Shown here in pieces: positions 10,111 through 18,384 of a DNA stretch of 64,000 nucleotides (its first letter is position 1; every line of letters begins with the position of its first letter). Both the position numbers and the translations under genes were made by a program. Origin of the DNA: Phenylobacterium haematophilum (GTDB taxonomy: Bacteria; Pseudomonadota; Alphaproteobacteria; Caulobacterales; Caulobacteraceae). The notes below the pieces were generated by a model. That model saw only the letters and a list, made by a program, of their open reading frames with translations, had not been told where the DNA came from and searched no databases. The stretch covers positions 372,001-436,000 of the forward strand of contig NZ_JACIDK010000002.1 of assembly GCF_014196295.1 (NCBI RefSeq), written 5' to 3'.

Positions 10111-10611
10111 TTATTCGGCGGCGTCAGACTTCTTGGCGGCGGCCTTCTTCGGCGCAGCCTTCTTGGCCGGAGCTTCGGCCGGGGCCGGAGCGGCGGCGGC
10201 TTCGAGTTCGGCGACCACGTTCTTCAGGTTGCGGGCGCGAGCGTCCAGCAGGGCCTTCGAGGTCAGGTCGACCTTGCCGTCCCACTTGGCCGACTTGCCG
10301 GCGCCGTCGATCGCGGTGACGCGCAGGACGGTTTCCGACTGGCGGTGCCCGCGGGTGCGGCGATAGCCCTGGCGGCGGATCTTCTTGAAGATCTTCACCT
10401 TCTCGCCCTTGCGGGTTTCGATCAGGGTGGCGGAGACCTTCGCGCCGTCGACCAGCGGGGCGCCGACCGTGATGGCCTCACCATCGCCGAGCAGGAGGAC
10501 GTCGCCGAACGCGACTTCCGCACCCGGTTCACCGTCGAGCTTTTCGACGACCAGCAGGTCACCGGCTTGAACCCGGTACTGCTTTCCGCCGGTTTTGATC
10601 ACCGCGTACAT
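10111..10611 (-). CDS. rplU: 50S ribosomal protein L21 with C-terminal extension
   Basis: 166 aa. The first 103 residues are a normal L21 (MYAVIKTGGKQYRVQAGDLLVVEKL, KVKIFKKIRRQGYRRTRGHRQ). The last 60 residues are an Ala/Lys/Pro-rich tail (PAPAEAPAKKAAPKKAAAKK) that is not in E. coli L21 but is often seen in alphaproteobacterial L21 proteins. First gene of the rplU-rpmA operon. The 92-bp gap upstream probably holds the operon promoter; I could not pick out a clear -35/-10. Confidence 0.97.
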   Translation of the reverse strand: MYAVIKTGGKQYRVQAGDLLVVEKLDGEPGAEVAFGDVLLLGDGEAITVGAPLVDGAKVSATLIETRKGEKVKIFKKIRRQGYRRTRGHRQSETVLRVTAIDGAGKSAKWDGKVDLTSKALLDARARNLKNVVAELEAAAAPAPAEAPAKKAAPKKAAAKKSDAAE

Positions 10612-10703
10612 CGTTGGCGCCTTGGACTATAGCAAAATGGATTGCGCCCGCGAGATAGCCCGCGGGCGAGAGGCGCGGACTTATACAGAGGGACTGTTGA
10701 GAG

Positions 10704-11621
10704 TCAACGCGCCTGGCGTGTTTCTACGGTCACGTGGCTCAAACCCGGCAAGCCGGCAAGTCGCGCGCGGTAGATTTCAGCAGCCACGACCTCGCGCGCC
10801 TCGACCACGACGATGGCGGCGTGGTGGCCAGGCCCTAGACGCCAGAGATGCAGGTCGAGCAGGCGCTCGCCGCCGCTCTCCATGCGCTTGCGGATTTCGG
10901 CGGTCAGTTCCGGCGAGGGATTGACGTCCAGCAGCACCGAGCCAGTGCGCACCATCAGCCGCCAGGCGAAGTGGGCCAGCAGCGCCGCGCCGGCGAGGCC
11001 CGCCAGTCCGTCCGCCCAGGCCCAGCCGAACACGCGTCCGAGGCCGAGGCCGACGATGGCCAGGGCCGAGACCGCCGCGTCGCCCGCCAGGTGCAGGTGT
11101 GCGGCCGAAAGATTGAGGTCGCCGTCGCGGTCATGGTCATGGGCGTGGGCGGGGCGCAGCAGCCACATGCAGATCAGGTTGATCGCCAGAGCCAGGCCGG
11201 CGAGGGCCAGCGCCCCGTCGTAGGCGACCGGAGCGTGCGAGAGCATGTGCCGCCCGCTTTCGATCGCCACCAGCACGGCGCTGATCGCCAGCACCGCGGC
11301 GTTGGCGAAACCGGCCAGGTAGCCGAGCTTGCCGGTGCCGAACGAGAACCGATGATCCTGAGCGTAGCGGCGCGCCATCCGGTAGGCGCCGGCCGCCACC
11401 GCCAATGCGGCGACGTGGGCGGCCATGTGCACGCCGTTGGCGATAAGGGCCATCGAATTGAAGGCCAGCCCGCCGCCGATCTGGACGGCCAGGGTCAGCA
11501 CGCAGATCGCCGCCACGAGCCAGGTCCGCCGCTCGTTGCGGGCGTGGTCGGCGCCCAGATACACGCGGTCGCCCCGGAAGGCGTCCATCTGTCCTTGGCG
11601 TTCAGGGGCGGAGGAGGTCAC
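10704..11621 (-). CDS. dmeF: Cation diffusion facilitator (DmeF-like Co/Ni efflux transporter)
   Basis: 305 aa with five to six membrane segments (about 33-55, 62-82, 101-121, 136-156, 185-225). The conserved CDF motif is FNSMALIANGVHMAAHVAALAV (H/D metal site in TM2) and the second site is HLHLAGDAAVSALA (HxxxD in TM5). The N-terminus (GDRVYLGADHARNERRTWLVAAIC) and the H/D-rich cytoplasmic loop (HAHDHDRDGD, about 158-167) match DmeF-type cobalt/nickel exporters rather than YiiP. A C-terminal cytoplasmic domain follows (about 230-305). It is divergent from the CobW GTPase gene; the shared 174-bp gap holds a Zur-like palindrome. Metal specificity is inferred. Confidence 0.82.
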   Translation of the reverse strand: MTSSAPERQGQMDAFRGDRVYLGADHARNERRTWLVAAICVLTLAVQIGGGLAFNSMALIANGVHMAAHVAALAVAAGAYRMARRYAQDHRFSFGTGKLGYLAGFANAAVLAISAVLVAIESGRHMLSHAPVAYDGALALAGLALAINLICMWLLRPAHAHDHDRDGDLNLSAAHLHLAGDAAVSALAIVGLGLGRVFGWAWADGLAGLAGAALLAHFAWRLMVRTGSVLLDVNPSPELTAEIRKRMESGGERLLDLHLWRLGPGHHAAIVVVEAREVVAAEIYRARLAGLPGLSHVTVETRQAR

Positions 11622-11717
11622 GAGGGCTCTTATATAGCGGCGATCGGGGAGCGCGCGCGCCGATATGGGCGCAGGAACGGGTGTTGTCGCACTTCGGCCG
11701 ATGGGCCCGGGGCGCGA

Positions 11718-11732
11718 TGTTATTCGATAACA
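11718..11732. promoter_or_regulatory. Zur-like operator upstream of the CobW gene
   Basis: Palindrome TGTTATTCGATAACA (arms 11718-11723 and 11727-11732) lies 64 bp upstream of the CobW start in the divergent dmeF-cobW gap. GTTAT-N3-ATAAC is close to Zur boxes I know from alphaproteobacteria, and CobW zinc GTPases are classic Zur targets. A possible -10 (TATATA) follows at 11735-11740, so a bound repressor would block it. Confidence 0.5.
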
Positions 11733-11795
11733 CCTATATAGTGGTCAAGCGGTCGATGGCCGCAGACTGTTCCCTTCGCCACGATCAGTGACTAG

Positions 11796-12866
11796 ATGAC
11801 GTCCATGACCGACAAGACCCCCGTCACCGTCCTCACCGGCTATCTCGGCGCCGGCAAGACCACGCTCTTGAACCGCATCCTCACTGAGGACCACGGCAAG
11901 AAGTACGCCGTCATCGTCAACGAGTTCGGCGAGGTGGGGATCGACAACGACCTCATCGTCGGCGCGGACGAAGAAGTCTTCGAGATGAACAACGGCTGCG
12001 TCTGCTGCACCGTGCGCGGGGACCTGATCCGCGTGCTCTCGGGCCTGATGAAGCGCAAGGGCAAGTTCGACGCCATCGTCGTCGAGACCACCGGACTGGC
12101 CGACCCGGGCCCCGTCGCCCAGACCTTCTTCGTCGATGACGACGTGAAGGCCAAAACCCAGCTCGACAGCGTCACCACCGTGGTCGACGCCAAGCACCTG
12201 CCGCTGCGGCTGGCTGATTCCAGGGAAGCGGTCGAGCAGATCGCCTTCGCCGACCAGATCGTGCTGAACAAGACCGACCTCGTCACCGAGGAGGAGCTGC
12301 GCGCGGTCGAGGCGTCTATCCGCCGGTTGAACCCGCTGGCCCCGATCCACCGCACCCAACGCTCTCAGGTGCCGCTCGAGGCGATTCTCGGCCGCGGCAG
12401 CTTCGACCTGGCTCGCATCACCGAGGTGCAGCCGGAATTCCTCAATCCCGCCCACGGCGAACCGGGCCACGTTCACGACGAGGACTGCGACCATGATCAC
12501 GACCATCATCATCACCACGATCATGACCACGGTCACCACGACCATGATCATGAGGACCATGCGGCGGCAGCGGGCATACGCGGCATCTCGCTCACGCTCG
12601 ACAAACCGATCCACGGGCAACGGGTGACCAACTGGCTGAACCAGGTCCTGCAGGACCAGGGGCCGGACATTCTGCGCGCCAAGGGCATCCTCGACGTCCA
12701 GGGCGAGGATCGCCGCCTGGTGTTCCAGGCCGTGCACATGATCCTCGAAGGCGACTTCCAAGGTCAGTGGAAGGACGGCGACAAGCGCTACAGCCGGCTG
12801 GTGTTCATCGGCCGCAACCTCGACGAGGCCAAGCTGCGCGAGGGCTTCGAGGCCTGCGCGGCCTAA
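11796..12866 (+). CDS. CobW-family zinc-binding GTPase (COG0523 zinc chaperone)
   Basis: 356 aa. The G3E GTPase domain has the P-loop [12 protein letters not shown] (about 15-26), [11 protein letters not shown], the metal-binding CxCC motif in [13 protein letters not shown], the [10 protein letters not shown] switch and NKTDL for guanine recognition. An extended His/Asp-rich metal-binding loop follows (about residues 222-252, starting [17 protein letters not shown]), then the CobW C-terminal domain (about 260-350). COG0523 proteins hand Zn to client enzymes during zinc starvation. The Zur-like palindrome upstream and the divergent cation exporter support a metal-homeostasis role; cobalt for cobalamin is the main alternative. 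Confidence 0.88.
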   Translation: MTSMTDKTPVTVLTGYLGAGKTTLLNRILTEDHGKKYAVIVNEFGEVGIDNDLIVGADEEVFEMNNGCVCCTVRGDLIRVLSGLMKRKGKFDAIVVETTGLADPGPVAQTFFVDDDVKAKTQLDSVTTVVDAKHLPLRLADSREAVEQIAFADQIVLNKTDLVTEEELRAVEASIRRLNPLAPIHRTQRSQVPLEAILGRGSFDLARITEVQPEFLNPAHGEPGHVHDEDCDHDHDHHHHHDHDHGHHDHDHEDHAAAAGIRGISLTLDKPIHGQRVTNWLNQVLQDQGPDILRAKGILDVQGEDRRLVFQAVHMILEGDFQGQWKDGDKRYSRLVFIGRNLDEAKLREGFEACAA

Positions 12867-13015
12867 GGGCCACTGTGATGATCGTCATCCTCGGCCGCGA
12901 CAGCGCGCCGGGGGTCCATATGCTCAGACCTTGCGGATAGATTCGCGTGCATGGATGGCCGGGACCTGCCGCCCCGGCCATGACGACGGGGAGCGGTGGA
13001 AGCCGGCGCAAAAGA

Positions 13016-13049
13016 AAAGGCCCGCCCGGGTTTCCCTGGGCGGGCCTTT
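13016..13049. terminator. Bidirectional terminator between cobW and exbD
   Basis: A 12-bp stem, AAAGGCCCGCCC (13016-13027) with GGGCGGGCCTTT (13038-13049), followed by TCTATT on the plus strand and by CTTTTCTTTT-like sequence on the minus strand. It lies between the convergent genes ending at 12866 and 13072. The 12867-13015 stretch before it shows no other feature. Confidence 0.88.
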
Positions 13050-13071
13050 CTATTCGCGTCCGAAGATCTGC

Positions 13072-13503
13072 TTAGAGCTCTTCGTTGATCAGGGCGACTT
13101 GGAAGAAGCCGTTGCCCTGCAGGGTGTTCATCACCGCCATGAAGTCGCCGTAGCGAACGGTCCGGTCGGCGCGGATGTAAACGCGCTCTTCGGTCGGTTC
13201 CGGCTTGTCCAGGATGCGGGTCAGATCCGCCGGCAGCGTGTCGAGGCTGGTCGGCACGTCGCCGATGAAGATCTTGCCGCCTTGCTGAACATTGATCAGC
13301 GTCGGCTCTTCGACCTTCGCGCCCGGAGGCGGCGGGATCGCCGGCGGCAGGTCGAGCTTAATCGACACCGTCGCCGCGGGGATCGACACCATGAAGATGA
13401 TGAGGAGCACCAGCATCACGTCCACGAAGGGCGTGACGTTGATGTCGCTGTTTTGGCCGAGGTCGAACTTGCCGCCGCCTCCGCCTCCCAGCTTCGCACC
13501 CAT
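13072..13503 (-). CDS. exbD: ExbD/TolR family biopolymer transport protein
   Basis: 143 aa. The N-terminus is Gly-rich and cytoplasmic (MGAKLGGGGGG), followed by SDINVTPFVDVMLVLLIIFMVSIP, the single transmembrane segment with the essential aspartate (FVDVMLVLL), then a periplasmic domain (about 45-143). ExbD works with ExbB as the proton-driven motor that energises TonB. No exbB or tonB gene is adjacent: the neighbours are the convergent cobW gene and a divergent WD40 gene, so it is an orphan copy here. A strong terminator follows it. Confidence 0.88.
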   Translation of the reverse strand: MGAKLGGGGGGKFDLGQNSDINVTPFVDVMLVLLIIFMVSIPAATVSIKLDLPPAIPPPPGAKVEEPTLINVQQGGKIFIGDVPTSLDTLPADLTRILDKPEPTEERVYIRADRTVRYGDFMAVMNTLQGNGFFQVALINEEL

Positions 13504-13708
13504 ATGAATTTCCTTCCCTAGGGCCCCTACACTGGGGCCGCCGCACAGTCAGCGACACCCTTCGCTAATCAAAATGCGCTTGTAAAGCCCGAACCTGCGA
13601 ACTTGCGTCCATCTGACGGCCTGCTCTGCTCGGCGCCTGTTTGCGAGGCGTGAATCCGAGTGATTCCGCCTCTCGCCAAGACCAATGTTAGGCAGGTAAG
13701 ACCCGGCC

Positions 13709-14674
13709 ATGACTTTCCAGTTCGACGCCTATGTCACCGCCGCCCTTTTCGGAAAGGACGGCAGAGCCCTGTTCGCCCTCGGCGACGGCACCGTCCGATT
13801 CGAGTCGGGCGAGCAGATCGAAGCCCACGACGGGGCGATTCTCTGCGCCTGCCTGCACCCCAGCGGCGAGGGCCTGATCACCGGCGGCGACGACGGACGC
13901 GTCGTCTGGTCGCGGACTTCGGGCGCTGTCGAGATCGCCAGGATCCCGGGCCGCTGGATCGACTCGGTCGACGCCTCGGCGGACTCCAAGCTGATCGCCT
14001 TTTCGGCCGGCAAGGACCTGCATGTCCGCGACACCTCCGATCCGGCCTTCGCCCGCACCTTCACGCACGAGAAGTCGGTGGCCGCCGTGGTGTTCGACCC
14101 GAAGGGCCGTCGTGTCGCCGCGGCGACCTATGGGGGCGCCTGGCTCTGGTACGCCAAGATCGCCGAGCAGAAACCCTATGTCCTGAAGTGGGCCGGCAGC
14201 CATGTGGGCCTGGCCTTCAGCCCGGACGGCAAGTTCCTGATGTCGGCGATGCAGGAGAACGCCCTGCACGGCTGGCGGGTCGCCGACGAGAAGAACCTGC
14301 GGATGGGCGGCTATCCGGTGAAGGTCAAAAGCATGTCGTTCGTCGCCAAGGGTCAGTTGCTGATCACCTCCGGCGCCAACGGCCTGGTGGCCTGGCCCTT
14401 CGCGGGCGCCACGGGGCCGATGGGCAAGCAGGCGGCCGAGGTCGGCTTTGATGAGAGCGCCATGGTCGTGCGGGTTGACGGCATGCCGGGCGGCCAGTGG
14501 GTCTGCGCCGGGCTGGACGACGGCCGGGTCTGGGCCTGCGACCTGGCTGGCCAGAAGATCATCCCGTTGAAGGCCGAGAAGGGTGCGGCGATCGCGGCCC
14601 TGGCGATGAGCAAGGACGGGACCCGCGTCGCCTGGGGCGACGAGGACGGCGCGGCCGGCGTGGCGAGCGTCTAG
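13709..14674 (+). CDS. WD40 repeat domain-containing protein
   Basis: 321 aa with no signal peptide or membrane segment. Successive blades of about 40 residues are visible: HDGAILCACLHPSGEGLITGGDDGRVVWSR, RWIDSVDASADSKLIAFSAGKDLHVRDTS, KSVAAVVFDPKGRRVAAATYGGAWLWYA, SHVGLAFSPDGKFLMSAMQENALHGWRV, KSMSFVAKGQLLITSGANGLVAWPF, GGQWVCAGLDDGRVWACDL, AIAALAMSKDGTRVAWGDEDG. This is consistent with one seven-bladed propeller and no catalytic domain, so it is probably a protein-interaction scaffold. Function unknown. It is divergent from exbD; the 205-bp gap between them shows no recognisable site. Confidence 0.85.
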   Translation: MTFQFDAYVTAALFGKDGRALFALGDGTVRFESGEQIEAHDGAILCACLHPSGEGLITGGDDGRVVWSRTSGAVEIARIPGRWIDSVDASADSKLIAFSAGKDLHVRDTSDPAFARTFTHEKSVAAVVFDPKGRRVAAATYGGAWLWYAKIAEQKPYVLKWAGSHVGLAFSPDGKFLMSAMQENALHGWRVADEKNLRMGGYPVKVKSMSFVAKGQLLITSGANGLVAWPFAGATGPMGKQAAEVGFDESAMVVRVDGMPGGQWVCAGLDDGRVWACDLAGQKIIPLKAEKGAAIAALAMSKDGTRVAWGDEDGAAGVASV

Positions 14675-14720
14675 GCGGCGACCTCAAGGGCGCCTCATCC
14701 CGCCCATCTGGTGTTCATGG

Positions 14721-14751
14721 GTCCCGGTCTTGCTTCGCAAACCGGGATGAC
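14721..14751. repeat. Intergenic palindromic repeat
   Basis: Hairpin with arms TCCCGGT (14722-14728) and ACCGGGA (14741-14747), inner pairs TTGC/GCAA and a TTC loop. Sequences of the type GTCCCGGTCTTGCTTCGCAA are common dispersed extragenic palindromes in Caulobacterales genomes. It lies between the convergent WD40 and nitroreductase genes and may help terminate either. Confidence 0.6.
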
Positions 14752-14779
14752 AACCCTGGGCGGCGCAGCGGGGGAGGAG

Positions 14780-15445
14780 CTAGGACTCAAATCCCTTCAG
14801 TTCGCCCCAGGTCTCGAACGGGTCGCGGGTGGAGCGGAAGCCGTTGATCGGCGCGGTCTCGTCGCGCCAGCCCAGCGCCATCCCCGAGAACAGCATGTGG
14901 TCGTCCGGCAGCCCGACCGCCTTGGCCACGGTCTGAGGATAGCGGGCCCAGTACTCCTGGGCGCAGGTGTCGAGGCCGCGCTCGGTCGCCAGCAGCATCA
15001 CGGTCTGCATGTACATGCCGACGTCCGACCATTGAGGCGGGCCGACCTTGCGATCGAGGCAGAAGAAGAGGCCGACCGGTGCGCCGAAGAACTCGCCGTT
15101 GCGGGCGAACTGGCGCAGGCGGGCGGGCTTGTCCTCGCGCGGGATGCCGACCGAGGCGTAGAGCTCCTCGCCGTTCCTGAACCGCCGGGTGCGGAAGGGC
15201 TCCCAGAGGCCCGGGGGATAGACGTCGTACTCCATCGCCTCGCCCATCGGATTGGCCGCAACCTCCGCCTTCAGGCGCGCGAGCGGCTCGCCGGCCAGGG
15301 CGTAGACCCGCCAGGGCTGCAGGTTGCCGCCGGACGGGGCGCGGGCCGCCGCCTCCAGTATTTCGCGGACCACGGCGGCGGACGGGACGTCGGGCCTGAA
15401 GGCGCGGACGGACATGCGGGCGGCGACGGCGTCGGAAACGTTCAA
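14780..15445 (-). CDS. Nitroreductase family protein
   Basis: 221 aa. FMN-binding nitroreductase fold: SVRAFRPDVPSAAVVREILEAAARAPSGGNLQPWRVYAL is the N-terminal FMN phosphate/isoalloxazine motif, and PPQWSDVGMYMQTVMLLATERGLDTCAQEYWARYP and DDHMLFSGMALGWRD are the C-terminal conserved parts. Such enzymes use NAD(P)H to reduce nitroaromatics, quinones or enones; the natural substrate is not evident. It is divergent from mtgA across an 83-bp gap. Length is normal for the family. Confidence 0.9.
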   Translation of the reverse strand: MNVSDAVAARMSVRAFRPDVPSAAVVREILEAAARAPSGGNLQPWRVYALAGEPLARLKAEVAANPMGEAMEYDVYPPGLWEPFRTRRFRNGEELYASVGIPREDKPARLRQFARNGEFFGAPVGLFFCLDRKVGPPQWSDVGMYMQTVMLLATERGLDTCAQEYWARYPQTVAKAVGLPDDHMLFSGMALGWRDETAPINGFRSTRDPFETWGELKGFES

Positions 15446-15528
15446 CAGATTGCGTCCTTGCGGCGGCTTGACCGGAAACCTGGCTCAAAGCATCGCTACT
15501 ATCCGGCCGTGGGGTAAGGGCAAGGGTC

Positions 15529-16233
15529 TTGGCGAAGGCGTCTCGGGGTTTGTTCGGTCGGCTGGTGCGCGGGCTTCTGCTGCTGGTGCTGATCTTCGGC
15601 TTGATCGGCCCGGTGATGGTCACGGCCATCTACCGCTTCGTGCCGCCTCCGGTGACCTGGCTGATGGTCCAGCGGGTGACCGAGGGACGCGGCTTCGACC
15701 GCCGCTGGAAGCCGCTGGACGAGATCTCGCCGCGGCTGGTGCGCGCGGTGATCGCCGCCGAGGACGCTAAGTTCTGCGAGCATAACGGCTTCGACTTCCA
15801 GGCCATCGAAAAGGCCTACGAGGCCAACGCCAAGGGCAAGAAGCTGCGCGGCGGCTCGACCATCAGCCAGCAGACCGCCAAGAACGTCTTCCTGTGGCCG
15901 GGCCGCTCCTATGTCCGTAAGGGCCTGGAAGCCTACTTCACGGTGCTGATCGAGGTGATCTGGGGCAAGCCGCGGATCATGGAGGTCTACCTCAACTCCA
16001 TCGAGTGGGGCCCGGGCGTCTATGGCGCCGAGGCCGCGGCCCAGAAGAACTTCGGGGTCAGCGCCGCCAAGCTCACCCCGGCCCAGGCCGCGCGGCTGGC
16101 GGCCATCCTGCCCAGCCCGCTGAAGTGGAAGGCGGCGACGCCAGGCCCCTATGTGAAGCGCCGCTCGGGCAAGATCGGCAAGGCGGCGGGGACCATCAAC
16201 CGCGAGGGCATGGCCGCCTGCGTTCTGGGTTGA
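15529..16233 (+). CDS. mtgA: Monofunctional biosynthetic peptidoglycan transglycosylase
   Basis: 234 aa, usual MtgA size. One N-terminal membrane anchor (about 11-35), then a periplasmic GT51 domain with the catalytic glutamate motif [46 protein letters not shown], and [20 protein letters not shown]. It polymerises lipid II glycan strands. The start appears to be TTG (15529): no in-frame ATG or GTG precedes the anchor, and the AAGGG just upstream is a plausible ribosome binding site. Confidence 0.94.
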   Translation: MAKASRGLFGRLVRGLLLLVLIFGLIGPVMVTAIYRFVPPPVTWLMVQRVTEGRGFDRRWKPLDEISPRLVRAVIAAEDAKFCEHNGFDFQAIEKAYEANAKGKKLRGGSTISQQTAKNVFLWPGRSYVRKGLEAYFTVLIEVIWGKPRIMEVYLNSIEWGPGVYGAEAAAQKNFGVSAAKLTPAQAARLAAILPSPLKWKAATPGPYVKRRSGKIGKAAGTINREGMAACVLG

Positions 16234-16292
16234 CCGCGCGTCGATAAGCCATCCAATTCCGCGGGGGCTCAAACCTTGACGGAGGCGGCTGC

Positions 16293-17411
16293 ATGAAGGT
16301 CGGCGTTCCCAGCGAGATCAAGCCGAACGAGCATCGGGTGGGACTGACCCCCACCGCCGTCCGCGAGTATGTTGAGCGCGGCCACGAGGTGGCGGTGCAG
16401 GCGGGCGCGGGTACTGGAGCGGGCTATTCCGACGAAGCCTATCGGCGCGCGGGGGCCGCCATCGTCGCAGACGCCGCGGCGATCTTCGCCGCCAGCAAGC
16501 TGATCGTGAAGGTCAAGGAGCCGCAGCCCAGCGAATGGGCGCGGCTGAACCCCGACCACATCCTCTTCACCTACCTGCACCTGGCGCCCGATCCCGAGCA
16601 GGCCGACGGCTTGCTGGCGTCCGGCTGCGCGGCGATCGCCTACGAGACGGTGACCGACGCGGCCGGCGGCCTGCCGCTGCTGGCGCCGATGTCGGAGGTG
16701 GCTGGCCGGATCGCTGTGTTCTCGGCTGGCGAGACCCTGCTCAAGCACAACGGCGGCATGGGGCTGCTGATTTCCGGCGTGCCGGGCGTGCCGCCGGCGC
16801 GGGTCTGCGTGCTGGGCGGCGGCGTGGTCGGGGCCAATGCGGCGCGGATGGCGGCGGGCCTGGGCGCCGAGGTGGTGGTGGTCGAGCGCTCGATCCCGCG
16901 CATGCGCCAGCTGGACGACATGTTCCTCGGCCGCATCCTGACTCGTTACTCGACGCTCGACGCGGTCGAGGAGGAGGTGCTGAAGGCGGACGTGGTGATC
17001 GGGGCGGTGCTGACCCCGGGGGCCTCGGCGCCCAAGCTGGTCCGTCGCGAGCACCTGAAACAGATGAAGACCGGCTCGGTGCTGGTGGATGTCTCGATAG
17101 ACCAGGGCGGCTGTTTCGAAACCTCGCGTCCGACCACCCACGCCGACCCGACCTATGTGGTCGACGGCGTCGTGCACTATTGCGTGGCGAACATGCCGGG
17201 GGCTGCGCCCCGAACCTCGTCGGAGGCGCTGGTCCACGCCACCCTGCCGTTCGGCTTGGCGCTGGCCGATCGCGGGCTGGAGGCGCTGCGGGAGAACCCG
17301 CACCTGGCCAAGGGGCTGAACGTGCTGAACGGGGCGATCACTCACCCGGCGGTGGCGCAGGCGCTGGGGAAGGACTTCGTCGACCCGTTCGGGGTCTGGG
17401 CCAAGCGCTAG
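16293..17411 (+). CDS. ald: Alanine dehydrogenase
   Basis: 372 aa, full length. NAD-dependent interconversion of L-alanine and pyruvate plus ammonia. Substrate-binding residues sit in KVKEPQPSEW (Lys) and ILFTYLHLAPD (His); the Rossmann motif is VCVLGGGVVGANAARMAAGLGAEV; VDVSIDQGGCFETSRPTTHADPTYVVDGVVHYCVANMPGA is the hallmark C-terminal block. Its stop codon overlaps that of the convergent aldo/keto reductase gene in a CTAG. Confidence 0.97.
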   Translation: MKVGVPSEIKPNEHRVGLTPTAVREYVERGHEVAVQAGAGTGAGYSDEAYRRAGAAIVADAAAIFAASKLIVKVKEPQPSEWARLNPDHILFTYLHLAPDPEQADGLLASGCAAIAYETVTDAAGGLPLLAPMSEVAGRIAVFSAGETLLKHNGGMGLLISGVPGVPPARVCVLGGGVVGANAARMAAGLGAEVVVVERSIPRMRQLDDMFLGRILTRYSTLDAVEEEVLKADVVIGAVLTPGASAPKLVRREHLKQMKTGSVLVDVSIDQGGCFETSRPTTHADPTYVVDGVVHYCVANMPGAAPRTSSEALVHATLPFGLALADRGLEALRENPHLAKGLNVLNGAITHPAVAQALGKDFVDPFGVWAKR

Positions 17412-18283
17412 GCCGCGGCCCAGGCGCGCGGGTCGAGGGCGACCGGATCGTCGATCGCCATCTCGTCCCAGTCGAGGTCCGGCGGCGGGCTGGAGGCCGC
17501 GGCGATCACGGCCGAAAGTTCGGCGGCCGAGGTCACCCCGACCAGAACAGTCGCGGCTTCGACGCGCGAGAGCGCAAAGCCCAGCGCGGCCTGCAGCGGG
17601 TCCGAGCGGCCCTCGGCGATCAGCCGGCGAGCGCGCGAGATGCGGCTGGCGGCGGCCTTCAGGTGGGTCGGGGCGCGGTCCGGCGGCAGGAACAGCAGGC
17701 CGTTGAGGAAGATCGAGCGCAGGTGGACCTCCATGCCGAGGCCGGCCAACGCGGCCAGGGTGCCGTCGATCAGCAGCCGCTGGTCGAGCAGCGAGGCGGG
17801 GGCCTGGACGATGTCCGGGCGGAAGCGGCGGGCGACGCCCAGCGGATCATCGGAGGCGAACACCGAGACCCCGATCTTGCGGGTCAGGCCGGCGTCCTTC
17901 ATCGCCTTCAGGCGATTCCAGAGCGCCATGCCGTGCGGGCCGAACAGATCGGCGGCGCAGGGCACCAGGATGGCGTCGGCCTGCTCCACGCCCAGGCGGC
18001 GAAGGGTGGCGCGGGCCTCGGCCTCGACATAGTCGGGGCCGCGGTCGGGGCGCACGGTCGAGATCGAGATGCGGAACGGGGTCGGGCGCGGCAGGGATTC
18101 GCCCAGCGCCGCCTCGGCGACCGCCGAATGGCCGTCGACGTCCAGCACCGGCAACTGCGCGCGCGCGGCGATGTCCAGGATGTCCCTGGCTTCGGCCTTG
18201 GGCGCGCGGCCGCGCACCAGCGTGGTCTGGTCCAGACCGAACTGTGCGGAGCCGAGGCCGAGCTTGGAGAGCGGTGAGATCAT
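17408..18283 (-). CDS. Aldo/keto reductase family protein
   Basis: 291 aa from ATG 18283 (MISPLSKLGLGSAQFG). The frame is open 17 codons upstream, but ISPLSKLGLGSAQFGLDQ is the normal beginning of the family. TIM-barrel oxidoreductase: EAEARATLRRLGVEQADAILV, LTRKIGVSVFASDDPLGVARRFRPDIVQAPASLLDQR and the C-terminal ATVLVGVTSAAEL NADPH-binding block. The usual catalytic YxxxH motif is not obvious (D-GHSAVAEAALGE in its place), so catalytic competence is uncertain. It resembles the DUF/AKR proteins found beside polysaccharide genes, but no such genes are near. Convergent with ald. Confidence 0.8.
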   Translation of the reverse strand: MISPLSKLGLGSAQFGLDQTTLVRGRAPKAEARDILDIAARAQLPVLDVDGHSAVAEAALGESLPRPTPFRISISTVRPDRGPDYVEAEARATLRRLGVEQADAILVPCAADLFGPHGMALWNRLKAMKDAGLTRKIGVSVFASDDPLGVARRFRPDIVQAPASLLDQRLLIDGTLAALAGLGMEVHLRSIFLNGLLFLPPDRAPTHLKAAASRISRARRLIAEGRSDPLQAALGFALSRVEAATVLVGVTSAAELSAVIAAASSPPPDLDWDEMAIDDPVALDPRAWAAA

Positions 18284-18384
18284 GAAGCCGGTGACGCTGG
18301 ATACGGAAGCGAGGAAGCGCCATCTTCGTCGCAATGCCTAAAGAAGCGGTGTCTAGGACCTTTCCAGGGAGTTAAAGTCGAGCC

